Of a DNA stretch of 64,000 bases, positions 13,401-25,064 are shown in pieces. A program made the translations under genes and the position numbers. How positions within the stretch are numbered: the stretch's first letter is position 1; each line of letters begins with the position of its first letter. Below the pieces are notes generated by a model. It saw nothing but the letters and a program-made list of their open reading frames with translations, did not search any database and was not told the origin of the DNA. The DNA comes from Entonaema liquescens (Eukaryota > Ascomycota > Sordariomycetes > Xylariales > Xylariaceae), in assembly GCA_902805475.1 (NCBI GenBank), contig CADCSX010000002.1, positions 124,001-188,000 on the forward strand, written 5' to 3'.

Positions 13401-15364
13401 TCACATCAACGTCAATCGTCTCAACTTGGGATTGTTACCTGGTTTTGTTTTAACTACATGGTATCACGAGCCAACTTTACGCCTACATGGAGGTTAGGTA
13501 GTAGGTATACTATACCGTATGACTACCTAATCATCACCAGCACCATTGAAATATATATACAACTATACAACTATACACTATCTATCGGATATCTCGGTTC
13601 GCAAGATCGACCTTGAAATTGATATTGATGGCAATGCTTCTCTAATCATACCATGGCTGTTTCGCTAGTGCGGACAGAGGCGACCTCAGCCGACCTCGTG
13701 GCACTACATCGATGCAGAAAGGTCGAAGGCTGAAACGCTTCCCCGGTTTATCGATGTCCGCCGGGTCATTAGACCATTATATTCGATGGCTTGGTGGTTG
13801 ACTTCGTTTTCAATCCGGACCATTCATTCCAGCTAGGTCGCCTACGACGTGGCCCGATTCTTCGACATGCGTCGGGTGCTTGCTGATGATACTCTAGAGA
13901 ATAGACTTCCATTGATGCCTTTCCTTCAGCTATCGGTTGGATATCAAGCGTCTAACCCCTCCAATACTAAAGCGTTACGATTTTGGGGGGGCACGGACTA
14001 ACTAGAGGCGCAAAACGCGGTATGCGATAAGTATGTGCGTATATGTGGACGCGTGTGTGAGTGCGTGCGTAAATATGCGCGTAGTCTATTCCGGTCTCAC
14101 TTACACGAGGGATGATAGAAGCGCGGGAATCATGGCTGCAGTCGCCACTTATGCGCCTTCGTCGCTCATCCGATGCAAGGTGCAGCTGAAGATAGTTGAG
14201 ATCGTCACAAAATCCAAGACATGAACGAAACAAGTAAATATCGTCGTCTTCGACATGTCGAGATAGATACAACATCTAAATTATGTGGCATCTATCTTTT
14301 TTGTTCTGTGTTAATAGAGAGCTAACTGGTAGCCGTTGCCTACCGTGCTGTACGTCATGCTTCGTCCGATATTGCGCGCCGGCCGCTCTAACAATGTCGG
14401 TCAACACGATATACTAGTGCTCACTTGTATCGTGGCCATATGACATTTTACCGGACATAAATAAACGTTTAGGGCGGACCCCAAAGCATGAGTTCCCTAA
14501 CGGATGAAGGCTAAGCTCCCTAGCTTCCAGAACCGCCTACTTGGAACGTCTCAAGTCTCCATCCTCCTTTTCCTGCAACGTCGACCTGCATTCTTGTTAT
14601 CCCACCAATTATTCATATTCTGAATATCGAAATCCTACGAAATCCATCAGCTTTCGAATCGATGCTACTTCGCCGTGGCTAAGCGTTTTCGTTAGCAGTA
14701 AGGAGGCTTTAGCCTGACGCAATACGAGCCGGAGATACGGGTTCTCGGGCGGAAAACGGCCGGGGAAAAAACGAGTATAGTTACTAGCATATCTGATATG
14801 TCACTTAGCTTAGCTTTCTAAAAAGGTAAGTTGCTGATCACGGACGCTTCGGGACGCGCACGAGTGAGCTACACCCGTCTTACCACTCTTTGTGTTCGTT
14901 TACAGGTTACACTTCGTACCTATCCCTTTAGCCTCACTTTGGTCAACACAACATCACCGCCCGAGACCAGAGATATGATCAGTGCAAACCAAATCACATA
15001 GTGTAAGCAACCTAACCTATTACTTGACTGAGATGTTTCCGGTTTAAGGGAGTATTTGTCATGATGGCTTATGCCGAGTTTATGCATCTGACACTTTGAG
15101 AGGGCTAGGAACAAGAACATCCCGTCGCGTCATCATTTAGACCAATGCATCGCTTTTACCCAAGTCGTTTAAGGGCGATCCATCTACTTGGCACTTCGAC
15201 TATCTATAGTCTAACTTGGTTCAATCTGTCCGTGCGGTGCTCGCGTTATACCAAATTTATTTTAGGATATCTAGCCGCCTTGGGTAGTTCATGCGCTTCA
15301 CCGATCTGATTCCCCCAAATCCATCATCTATGGTTGACCTGATACAAATTCGGATAACGGTGTA
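7444..15364. other. long gene-free region, left part
   Basis: In nearly 8 kb I found no reading frame with recognisable domains, no tRNA and no spliced gene that could be assembled. The part from about 7.5 to 8.8 kb is the most AT-rich and has short, stop-rich frames. A 12-bp direct repeat (AGTTGAGCGATC twice) occurs at about 12540-12567, and short TAGG/GTAGG runs occur at 12380-12400 and near 13100. Non-coding RNA or strongly degenerated genes cannot be excluded. Confidence 0.4.
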
Positions 15365-15435
15365 TTAGTGCTGTTTACACAAGTTCGACGTAGCACCCCC
15401 AAGGGGGTGCTGCGCATTGATTAAGGAAACGGGCA
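15365..15435 (+). repeat. left terminal inverted repeat of outer MITE
   Basis: 71 bp beginning TTAGTGCTGT and ending AACGGGCA. It is 97% identical to the reverse complement of 15875-15945 and includes a hairpin palindrome at 15392-15411. Confidence 0.85.
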
Positions 15436-15450
15436 GTAATTAGGGATAGC

Positions 15451-15723
15451 GTACGAAGGTCCGGGCCAAAAGTTTCGCACATCTGAGCTTTTTAAGCTTA
15501 GGTAAGCTACGTATGAATTAAAAAGAGTTGTACGGTATTATATGAGCTATAGTGGATAGGCTCCCTAAAAATGTAGTGATGAGCCACCTAATATTAGTGT
15601 ACGGGCCACTATCAATTCCCTATTTAGTATAGGACTAATACAGTGCTAAAAATACCGGCAGACGTTGGAATGGGATGCCAAGAGTTTAGACATGTGCGAA
15701 ACTTTTGGCCCGGACCTTCGTAC
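15451..15723. mobile_element. inner inverted-repeat element nested in the MITE
   Basis: 273-bp unit bounded by perfect 32-bp inverted repeats, 15451-15482 and 15692-15723 (GTACGAAGGTCCGGGCC... and its complement). If the termini begin CGAAGG, the flanking dinucleotide on both sides is TA. It has no coding capacity. It can be read as a second MITE inserted into the first, or as an inner palindromic segment of a single element. Confidence 0.7.
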
Positions 15724-15874
15724 CAAACTTTAAATACCAATAAAAAGTTATTCCGACCTTTGCTAATTCTGGAAAAGGAAAAAGAATAATGAAAATTTAT
15801 GAAATATTATAAGATACATCAAAATACGTGGGAAATACGCTTATTCGGAAGTATTTCGGTTAAATCCCGAATCT

Positions 15875-15945
15875 TGCCCGTTTCCTTAATCAATGCGCAG
15901 CACCCCCTTAGGGGTGCTACGTCGAACTTGTGTAGACAGCACTAA
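15875..15945 (-). repeat. right terminal inverted repeat of outer MITE
   Basis: Mirror copy of 15365-15435 with two C/T differences. The palindrome is at 15899-15918. Confidence 0.85.
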
Positions 15946-18073
15946 TATTTGATACAAGAGCTACAAGAGAGAGAGAAAGCATTGACCCCGCGGCTTATCA
16001 TTTGTTAACCTTGAGCGTGGCAACCTTAAGAGCCTACCTTTCCAGGACATCGATTGATTGGGTGCCACACGTCGGGTTTCAAAGCGAAGGGATCCATCAT
16101 CAGCATATTTGGGTTTCTCACCTTACCCATCGTCTCATGCATACAAGTGGCCGGCCGTTCGCTCGCATCTACTTACATAGTTGGGACTCGCTTTAACTCC
16201 AAGCTGGGGCGTCCAAGCTGGTACCAGAACATTGTTCACCGCCTTTGAGATAGCTATCCTTTTACCAGGGCATTGTGAGATTTACGGGCCTAAGGCACAA
16301 TCTTAACCCACCCCCTCAACTTTCTGGTTGGATGGGGATACAACTCCTCTTCTAACTACATACATACATTCGTACATCATCGTGAGACGTCGTGACGATC
16401 CAACTCACCGTTTCATTACCTGTGGATCAGGTCATGTCGCAATCCCTCCTCTTACAATAGAAAAGTTACTGGATCGGCGGAGGCCGGGTGAACGATTTCA
16501 TAGTCTAGCCTCTATCTGTTTCTTTACAACCTAACGGCGCTTCAAGGTCCTTGAACCAAGAGTTCGCGTACTTGGATGTTGGAAGTACCAATGAGACCCC
16601 CACACAAGGCCATCGTCCCCCCTGTAGGCCTAGCCCAAACCCTCACAGGTCCTGACATTACCCTGGAGCCATTCCTCCGTCCCTAGATAGTATCTAAGAA
16701 AGAGCGAAAGAGGACTCGTTCAAGGGTCAGCCGAGAGTCCCTAACGAAGGAATTCGCGGAGTCACCGGGCTTTATTTGTAACTACATCCAGTACTTACCG
16801 ACGACGTCGAAGAGAATCAGTGCCTTGCGTCGGCTTGCATATGACTCTTATCTTCAGTGGCGGGACATTTACCTATTTGGCAGCTACTTTGACCTCCTTC
16901 GTTAATTACTACGTTAACTGCCTAAACCTACCTACTCTCTAGGTTCCAGCTCAACTCGCCCATATCTACAGGGCGTTAAAGCGGGAAGTATAGGGAGTAC
17001 ATGAGGGGGGGTGTTGACACAGCTTTAAGTGGTGGCCTCGTGGCTGGTTAGAGTCATCCATCACCTTATGAGACATACTGGATGGGTAGACAGAGCGCAA
17101 CTGCGGGTTCCTGGAAACACTTTACCTGATCCGGTTTCTCAGTGTCTCGTTACATTCCACGCGGGTGTCTTGAATTCGGACCATCAGCTTACAAGTAGAT
17201 GACCTCCCATTGGCATCCCATAGCATCGCCCGAGTCTTACGAATCATCGACGACTTTGATCCAGCCACTGGAGAAGACTAGGTTGAGAATCAGAAAAAAC
17301 CACGCGTAACACTGATTTCATCATTAAAGTTCCGAGGCAATCTCGTCACCATTGTCACAATTATCACTAAATTCCCCGATTTTCCGGTTGTGATACTCTC
17401 TTTTGATCAGCCAAGCCAAGAAGTTTTGAAGAGGAGAAGAAGACCAAGGATTAAGAAGCAGGTAATCGATACCCTCTAGTTAATTCTTACCTTCATATCT
17501 ATATCCTTCCTGTCTACCTCTCAAGTACATAAGTACCTAGCCTACCTAACCTACCTTAGGTTAGGTACATCACTCAAACCTCCAATTGTCTTATTAATAC
17601 AATTCTTATCCTCGTCTACCTTTTACCCTTTTCAATAAAGCGAGGTCTTTCGTCTTACCGCCTTACACGGCCTAACCCCCACATTTATATTCATAAAGTG
17701 AGAACCTCTAGGACCCCTCGAAACCCCTCTTGTCCTTTTGAGTGTCTATCGCAGCGGATTCACTTAAGTTTGCCCGCCTACGAACTGCGATCGCTCTCTC
17801 ATTCCAATCAGAACCCGGTAAGTCACTGTAACCCCCCCATTTTCTCTTATTCCCCAGGTCCTGAGGTTCCATCTTCTGCTCAACTCCCGTCTAACAGGTA
17901 ACTTAAACCTACCATAACCTAACCTGCCACGGATTTACATTTTGGGCTAATAATAATTAAAGCTCATCCCAAGCTCCCTCTTCTACTTCGACTCAACTTG
18001 CTTGCTTACTTGCTTTCCTCCACTCCTCTATTACTCGCTAAGTAACCCAACTGTAGGTCAAAGTTCCCCCAGT

Positions 18074-18101
18074 CCCAAATCCCAAATCCCAAATCCCAAA
18101 T
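18074..18101 (+). repeat. 7-bp tandem repeat
   Basis: Four exact copies of CCCAAAT within the presumed leader or promoter of the CCCH gene. Confidence 0.8.
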
Positions 18102-18941
18102 TCCAAGTCCCAGTTCTTATTTCATTACCCCCATTCGGGATGTTCACCCCTCGTCGCTGGTGCAGCTATTTTATTTGGCCGAATCTCTGCCGCTGCTAAC
18201 CATCCTTCTACTCTTTCTTCGTCTATGCTTTTCTCTCTCTCCGTCCCTTCTCCCGTTTCTATTCGAGAGTTTTCGCCTTGAAGAAAACCAACAGCTCACA
18301 ATCCATCTCATCCAGTAACCTTGAGACACACCACGAACATATGCACGCATACGTACCCGGAGCTTCGGAATTCCCAAATCATTGCTTTCCAAGTCCAATT
18401 TCTCCTCTCCACCTAAATTAAACATTTTTATTTTATTACTTTTGTTCCTGTACCTTACACCATCGAAGTGGTATCCGCCTGCATAACAACGTACGTGTGG
18501 GAGGTATGGTTAGACGAGACTTTTTATTTTATTATTATTTTTTATTACTATCTTTGTCATAATTCGTTATATATCTTTTTTTTTTTTTTCACTTTTCTTT
18601 TTTTCTGCCCCATACATTTTTATTTGCTTAACTAGCTTTTTAATCAAAGCTATTCAAAACCCAGTTACGCTGCTACGTGCTCCGATAATAACAAATCGTC
18701 TAGGTTAGCTGATTTAGCCCTGCCGATTCGAACCACCCCGGACTTGAAGCAAAGAAGTGGAAGTGCAGCACGACACGACCCTGGGTTTAGTCGATAAGGG
18801 GCGTCAATGCTTGCTGCGACCAGGTTGTCGTCGACGCGCCCCTCCTAAATCCTCCCACGTCTCGCTACCACCGTCGCCGTTTATTACCTACCATTTTTCC
18901 CATCATTGGTACTATTGTTACTATTATCACCCGTATTATTA

Positions 18942-18968
18942 CTGCAACCTCTGCAACCTCTGCAACCT
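18942..18968 (+). repeat. 9-bp tandem repeat
   Basis: Three exact copies of CTGCAACCT about 90 nt before the CCCH start codon. Confidence 0.8.
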
Positions 18969-19056
18969 CTTTCTTCCCCCTTCCTTTCCTTACTTTTCCT
19001 CCCCGTCGCAGTTAAATTCTCTCTGCCCGATCGCAGCCACCGTTGCTACCTCTAAA

Positions 19057-21020
19057 ATGTCCGAGTATCGTCATATGAGGTCCGGTAGCTTAAATATTCC
19101 ATCCCAGACAAATACGATGAGTCCGATAGTTCCGTCACACGGTCGCTTCGATGGGCCGAGAAGTCCACCGAGTAAGTAATTATTTTATTTTATATTTACA
19201 CTAATGCTGGCTATCCATGCTATCCATGCTTTGCATGTTCTGTCCAACCTTGGGGCCAATTCCTTTCTAACCTCGGTATTCTCCAATCGCAGACACGTCG
19301 CACGTACCATGTAAATTCTTCCGACAAGGCGCATGTCAGGCTGGTTCCGCGTGTCCCTTCAGTCACGATTTAGGTACTGCTTCAGAAACGGTGTGCAAGT
19401 ACTTCGCAAAGGTAAGGAATGATAAGCCTCTCAAGTCTCACGGTTTCGCAAACACTCAGGTCCCAGGTATTACGATGAATGAGAACGACTAACAATCTTT
19501 GTGAAACTGTGTAGGGCAATTGCAAATTCGGACCAAAGTGCGCTAATGTCCACGTCCTCGCCGACGGTAGACGAATCAATTACGGTAAAAATGGTATCAC
19601 CATCGGTCAGCCCATTCACCTTGGTGGCCGAGTCAATCCGAGCTACAATTCCTCCAACAGCGCTTTAACGAACTCATTTATGCGCGCCGACGCCAATCCA
19701 TCCTATGGAAACGGATACGGTTATCCAATGTCCCCGAGCGACACCTATCAATCCGTTGATCGCCGATCGAGTTTAGAAAACGTTCCTACGATCGATACTA
19801 CATATTCCCATACGAGTTCTCAATATGGTTCACCACGCGAAGAGGATCCAACCCGTCTTGGTTTAGGTCTTTCGCCTGTGGCTGCGAAAGGCCTATCCGT
19901 CCTTGACGCTCCTCTTCCAGCATCCTTCGATTCGAATGGTATCTCAAATGCCGCCAGATACCCTGGAGCGCCTTGGCCATCTTCGGTGCCCTCGCAATTT
20001 GGACTCGACTCTCCATCGCCATCTCTGGGTGCGGCTAAGGATTCGAGAACCTCGGAAACCCTTAAGCTCCTACATCACTCGGCATTCGGTAGCAACGAGC
20101 ATCTTTCTTCCGTTGCAGCCGGATCCTCGCCCCCGACTCAACCATCCGATGAATATTTTGGCAGACGTCAGATGCACTCGAGCCGCTATGCCAAGCCTAA
20201 GATGCTTAGCAGCAGCGCGCCTCGCGCCATCGCCGGTGCCATCGACCGAGATTGGGAGTCGGAGTTTCCTTTTCTAGAGGAGGATTATTTACCTGACAAC
20301 CTGAAAGACTTACTAACACCAGCTGAGAAGGCACGCCGCGGCTCGCGAGCAGCTGATGAAGAATCAAACGGTCACAGGGGAAATGGTACGTCGCCTAGCA
20401 TCGCCGGGATGAGTGGCACGGGGACACCCAATGGCGAGGTAAGCTCCAAGTTTGGCAGCCCCATGGCATCAAGTCCGAGTCGGTGGGGACCGCTGTTCCA
20501 ACGACAGCACGAGGAACACGAGGCAAAGAAACATGCAGCAGCAGCTAGTGCAGGTGCATTTGGACACGTCGGAAGTCCTCTTCGCCAATCCAGCCTCAGT
20601 GCCCATGTTGTGCGACCACACAACTCGAGCCGATCCAGTAGCATCGAGGGTTTAAGTGCCTTGTCTCAGCAGCTGCAACGCACGCGCATCGACAGCAACG
20701 GAGGCGAATCACCATTATTACATCCCAATTCGCATATGCCGCGGCCATCGAACGGACGAGCTGCCGAACGCCACGTCAGCAGTAGCTCCATCAGCTCTAG
20801 TGCTCGGTATACCACCCCCATAGGAGAAGAGGATGGCGAATTCGTATTTAGCATGGACGAGGATGGCGATCGGGATAGCACTATAAGGGCACGAAAGAGA
20901 ATGTCCGGTGTAGGTACCGCTATGAGTGTTTGGGGCTCTAGCTACGCTGGGGTTGCTGCAGGTCCCGGGAAGAAGGACGATAGCGCCGCAAGAGTGGTTG
21001 AGGGGGTTGGTGGTCGATAA
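19057..21020 (+). CDS. tandem CCCH zinc-finger protein
   Basis: Three exons, 19057-19171, 19293-19411 and 19515-21020, give 579 aa. The exons join to form two zinc fingers near the N-terminus: C-KFFRQGA-C-QAGSA-C-PFS-H and C-KYFAKGN-C-KFGPK-C-ANV-H, both C-x7-C-x5-C-x3-H. Such fingers usually bind AU-rich RNA or act in mRNA turnover, though some fungal members are labelled DNA-binding. The arrangement recalls yeast Lee1-like proteins. The remaining roughly 470 residues are serine-, proline- and glycine-rich with no other recognisable fold. A short conserved-looking acidic stretch (EFPFLEEDYLPDNLKDLLTP) sits in the middle. The start was chosen as the first ATG (AAAATGTCC) before a short N-terminus. 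The second finger is split by an intron. A very long gene-free region precedes the gene. Confidence 0.88.
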
Positions 21021-24000
21021 ACCGATACTGGACCTAGGAAGACCAAGCAGGCTATAATATAACGCATGGTCTCGTGGGACATCAACAAAAACACAGGGAA
21101 GATGTCCGGTCCTTATACAAAAACATTTCAAAGCATGCGTATTCGAGATGCACAAATTAAAACATCCCACGTCCAAGTCACGAAGTCACGAATCATAAAG
21201 CGCCCAGAAGCTGGCAATAAAGCATGGAGTATTATACAAGGGTGCTACGATAGGTCCTGTCCATATCGGAGGAGATCTTGAAGTATGAAAAGGAAGACTG
21301 TTGCATAGTTAGCAGGCGGGCATAGAAACGGCAAACTCCTGCTATTCATTGTTTAACTTTTTCTCACGGCATCCAGGTTGGCAAAACTGACACCCCGACG
21401 AGATAGCGGGTTTCTTAAGAGACTATCTACAGGACATGCGATCAGGGGGCCGGAGTTGGTTGGGCAAAAATATTATATCACCACATGATTTTTTTTATTA
21501 TCATATTTCTCTTCCTCTTGTTTATAACCCTTTTGAACCGGTTTTTATCTTGCGGCACAGGGGGCGGTACTTGTTACATTCTTGGAGATATCCTGGGTTT
21601 ATTGGCATTCATTTTTTCTACATCTCATCCGATCTATTGCACACAATATTGAGCTATTCTATGCTTAACATGTAATTGGGATTCAGTCATTTGGTTGGAA
21701 TAGGAAACGGAGGTAGACATAGGCGGTCATATACACGAAAAAAGAAAACTCTCAATTGGTCTAGAAGAACAGGATCATGCTGCTACATTCATACATTCAT
21801 CCATTCTTACATATGCCTTTCTCTATACATAACACTTGGCTGGCCAGAATGTTGTGGATTGGTTCTAGGGTAGATAGGTGCATAGTAATAGCACATAGGG
21901 GCATGTAAATGCAAGGACGTTTATTACTCCCCCCACCAAATTACACTGGACAGCTTACGAGATCCTTCGTACATGAATGCCGAGATTTGTTTTATTTCCT
22001 TCACCGGTCATTCATCCACTTCAAATACCCTATATCAGGGTAGGCTACAAGATAGGTACATTCTAAGTACAAAAGCAATGATAGCCGAGAATGAGTTAAG
22101 CTCAGGTAATGAGGTAACTCCCATCTTCAGCCATCAAGCCAATGAGTCAATCCAACATGCCCTGTCTGGTTTTCGGTCTGTAATGCAAGGGAAAGGTCGG
22201 GAGGTCAGATAGGCAGACAGGTATACGAATAACTAAGTAGGAGATAGGCAGATATGTTGATCGTTTACTCATGTAGTCTTCAGGCTAGATGACTCCTCTG
22301 CTCGTAACAGTATAGGGCAACTCGTGGGGCTGAAGGATTAGACATCCCCGGCAAGCTAACCTGATCATGATCAGTTATTGATCCGGGCGACTTCCGCCAC
22401 CAAGGCATTCTACTTGCGAACCCAGGATTACACATACGCAGGTACAGTTGGCGTCATACATGGAGTCACAATTCAAGCCAACAAGTTGCCCCAGTTATCT
22501 ACTTGTATAGACAAGGCTATAAACATGGTGTATAGGCGCTTTAAGGTATTACTATAAAAGTGACTCTTCGCATTGATAGATGGGAGGCTCTGTGAAACCC
22601 CAATAGGCAGCATCGACGCAGATGCGTAGAAGGTTTCTGACGCGGCTTATTCGCGTTCAACCTGAGTTCATGCGCATTCGATACTACATAAAAAGATCTA
22701 TAGGGAAGTAGGCCTAAAGAGAATTAATTAGTAAGACTATGAAAATGTAGTGAACCGTGACTCGGGCGAAGCCAAGATGCTAAGTACCTAAAAATCCTTG
22801 ATCGAGGCCTCCTTTTTAAGATGGCTCCAAATATCATTCTCATTTCACACCCTCCCTAGACTGGTATAATTTTTGTTGGCCACTGAGGTCTAAAGAATAC
22901 CCGCCTGCCTACCTATGAGGTAGTTTCATATTTTAACTGACTGCTTGGGGGGCTCAGAGGTTGCCACTACCTCAACCGAGCTTGGGCCGACTCTTCGTAG
23001 TGAATTACCCCTTTATAACTCTCTTTAACATCTAGGCCATCGCGCACACTAAAAACAGCCATCGCAAAGTTAATCCAAAATTCAAAAGGGTGGTTGGAAG
23101 AGGCTTAAGCAAAGAGCATTATGGGAGCCTCTGTTTGGGTGGGCGCTTTATATTTGATACTTTCAATAACAGGCAGTCAGCGACTTAATGTCACCATTAC
23201 GCCCCATCTATGAAACGGCTGGCGAAGTAAACCCCAACTTGCTGACCATGTTAGATCAAAAGACTAACGGTAAAGCCGCTACATCTTTGAGCCATTCTAA
23301 CGATCAAGGCTATGAGTTAAGGACTTGGGCTAACAAAAAGGACCTAATTCAGCCTCAGCTCCCTTATGGCTAGGTCCTACGCCAATTCAGCAAGTCTCCT
23401 GATACAATGATTTTCGTTACTCAAAACATACTTGATTCTACTCAAGCTTTTAGAATGAGGTTACTCGCACTCATGCTATCTTTCATATGATTGGCTTACA
23501 CGGAATTTTGCATGTCATCATATAATCAAACATTGACCATTGTTAATAGTCCAAGTTGTCCTTCAATAATAACTACCCGTTGAGTACCTAATTAGCTAGG
23601 CAGGCGTATCTTAAGCGAGTGATGTCAAAATTCAAATTCAAGGTAGACGTAAGCGTGTATTGAGCCGCGTATAAGTGGATGGATACTTGGGCACTCCTCC
23701 AATTGAATTTGGTGTTGCATCAGAGCTGTCGTGTATCCCGACACCCTGGGATCAAGTAACCTCGCTCGGCCCGGCTCGCCAGCGATCTATCAGTCTGGTG
23801 ATCCAAAATGACAAACAGTCATATAAGTCGATATATAAGACCATAAGGCTAGGGTGGTATGCAGCATGCTTGGAGATCAAATGGGTAGCTTGTACGGTCC
23901 AATAAGAGATCGCCTCTTTGGATTTGGGTATGCGCTAGAAGCTGACCGCATATAAATTAAGACATACATATCGTAGCCGATGGATGCTCTTGGCCGGGTT

Positions 24001-25064
24001 TACTAATGGGTAATCTAGCCTCGAATACTCGGAGACGGAGTATATCTTGTGATGTTGAGCTGATTATGATGACCCTCCCCCCTATACCGGACCTAGTAGT
24101 TGTGCAACATACTTAAGTAGATAGTGGTATATTCATCTAGTTTGCTCTCTCAGCTTTCAACTGAGTCGTGACCTTTTCAGCTTGTTCGTATCAGCGTTCA
24201 TCGTCACATGGCGTTTTTCAAAGTTTGACTCTGGACACGAACGAATACGTGATACACCAATTTAATATGTGGCTTCTGAATAGGGGTGTCCCCTAAAAGT
24301 ACGCCTACAAACTTGATGTTTTCAGCGTTTTGTAAGATCCTGCATGGGAAATGGCATACGAAGCATAATAGTGCTTATTTTGCGGTGCACTCATGATCTT
24401 GGTTTTGCTCGTTCTACTTACCATCTAAAGCGCCCATGGAAGCTCTTATGTTTAAAGTAAAGGTTGCCATGGTAAAACTTTACACCGTCACAAGCTACGA
24501 GAGGATTAAGAGTGATACTGTTTCTTAGAAGCAGGTGTGACATCTTGAAAGTCCAATGTAGTCTATATCGAAAGGGTAATGTTAAGTGTGCTTAATAATA
24601 TGGAAATGGCTTCATTGTTTCGCGATGAACTCTGGACCTAGCCTTGTTACGGATGCTAGAGTCTACATATGCTGGGAAACCCCTTTCCTTGAACTATGCC
24701 ACCTAGAACCTCGAAAGAAACAAGATAATACAATTATCGTGCGTAAGATCCTGGTTAAGTATTAAGATGCTGTCGCTATGGGATAGCCCTAGAAGCTACT
24801 TGTATTCTCCTCTCGTATCTCCACACTTCTGTTGTCGCTGCTTAGCTGTTATGCTCTGTTTAGAATGTAACGTGCTATAGTCTAGAGAAAAGGAGCGAGT
24901 CACTTCTCAATGGAGAATAAAATTCTGTATCAGGCGATCATACGGTTGACAACCTGAACCCGTCATCAATGGCATCGTCCACAGCTACTTGTGACATACG
25001 CTATTACAGTTTCATTTATTAACCCATTTAGGTACATTCAAATTTTAGTTTACGACCATCTAGT
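21021..25064. other. gene-free region
   Basis: In 4 kb I found no reading frame with recognisable features and no assembleable spliced gene. The first part is presumably 3' UTR of the CCCH gene. Short frames (for example near 23190-23370) lack any family signature. Confidence 0.4.

Larger units (their letters stand above)
15365..15945. mobile_element. non-autonomous TIR element (MITE-like), outer element
   Basis: A 581-bp element with 71-bp terminal inverted repeats (15365-15435 and 15875-15945) that match at 69 of 71 positions, both differences being C/T. It is flanked on both sides by TA (15363-15364 and 15946-15947), which fits a Tc1/mariner-type TA target duplication. Each terminal repeat contains a near-perfect palindrome (AGCACCCC...GGGGTGCT) that could fold as a hairpin. 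There is no coding capacity, so any transposase must act in trans. A second inverted-repeat unit is inserted inside at 15451-15723. Without it the outer element would be about 308 bp. Superfamily assignment is inference from the TA flanks only. Confidence 0.8.
15946..19056. promoter_or_regulatory. upstream region and probable long leader of the CCCH gene
   Basis: No gene was recognised. From about 17.4 kb to the ATG at 19057 the plus strand is markedly pyrimidine-rich (runs of TCTCTC, CTTCC and poly-T), as in promoters and long 5' leaders of constitutive or developmental fungal genes. The frame in front of 19057 stays open for 100 codons, but its first codon is GTG and it carries low-complexity tracts, so I treat it as leader. 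An imperfect palindrome (TACCTAACC...GGTTAGGTA) lies at 17543-17567. Confidence 0.4.

Noticed and set aside
15363..15947. CRISPR-like or regulatory palindrome array
   Set aside because: Only one pair of outer and one pair of inner inverted repeats with TA flanks. Transposon ends explain it, and this is fungal nuclear DNA.
18700..18760. GGTTCGAATC on the minus strand, resembling a tRNA T-loop
   Set aside because: The flanking bases do not form a 5-bp T stem, and no acceptor or anticodon arm can be drawn. A similar match near 27530 fails for the same reason.
18757..19056. Upstream in-frame extension of the CCCH gene
   Set aside because: It starts at GTG, and its translation is low complexity from CT-rich leader. 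The ATG at 19057 fits better.
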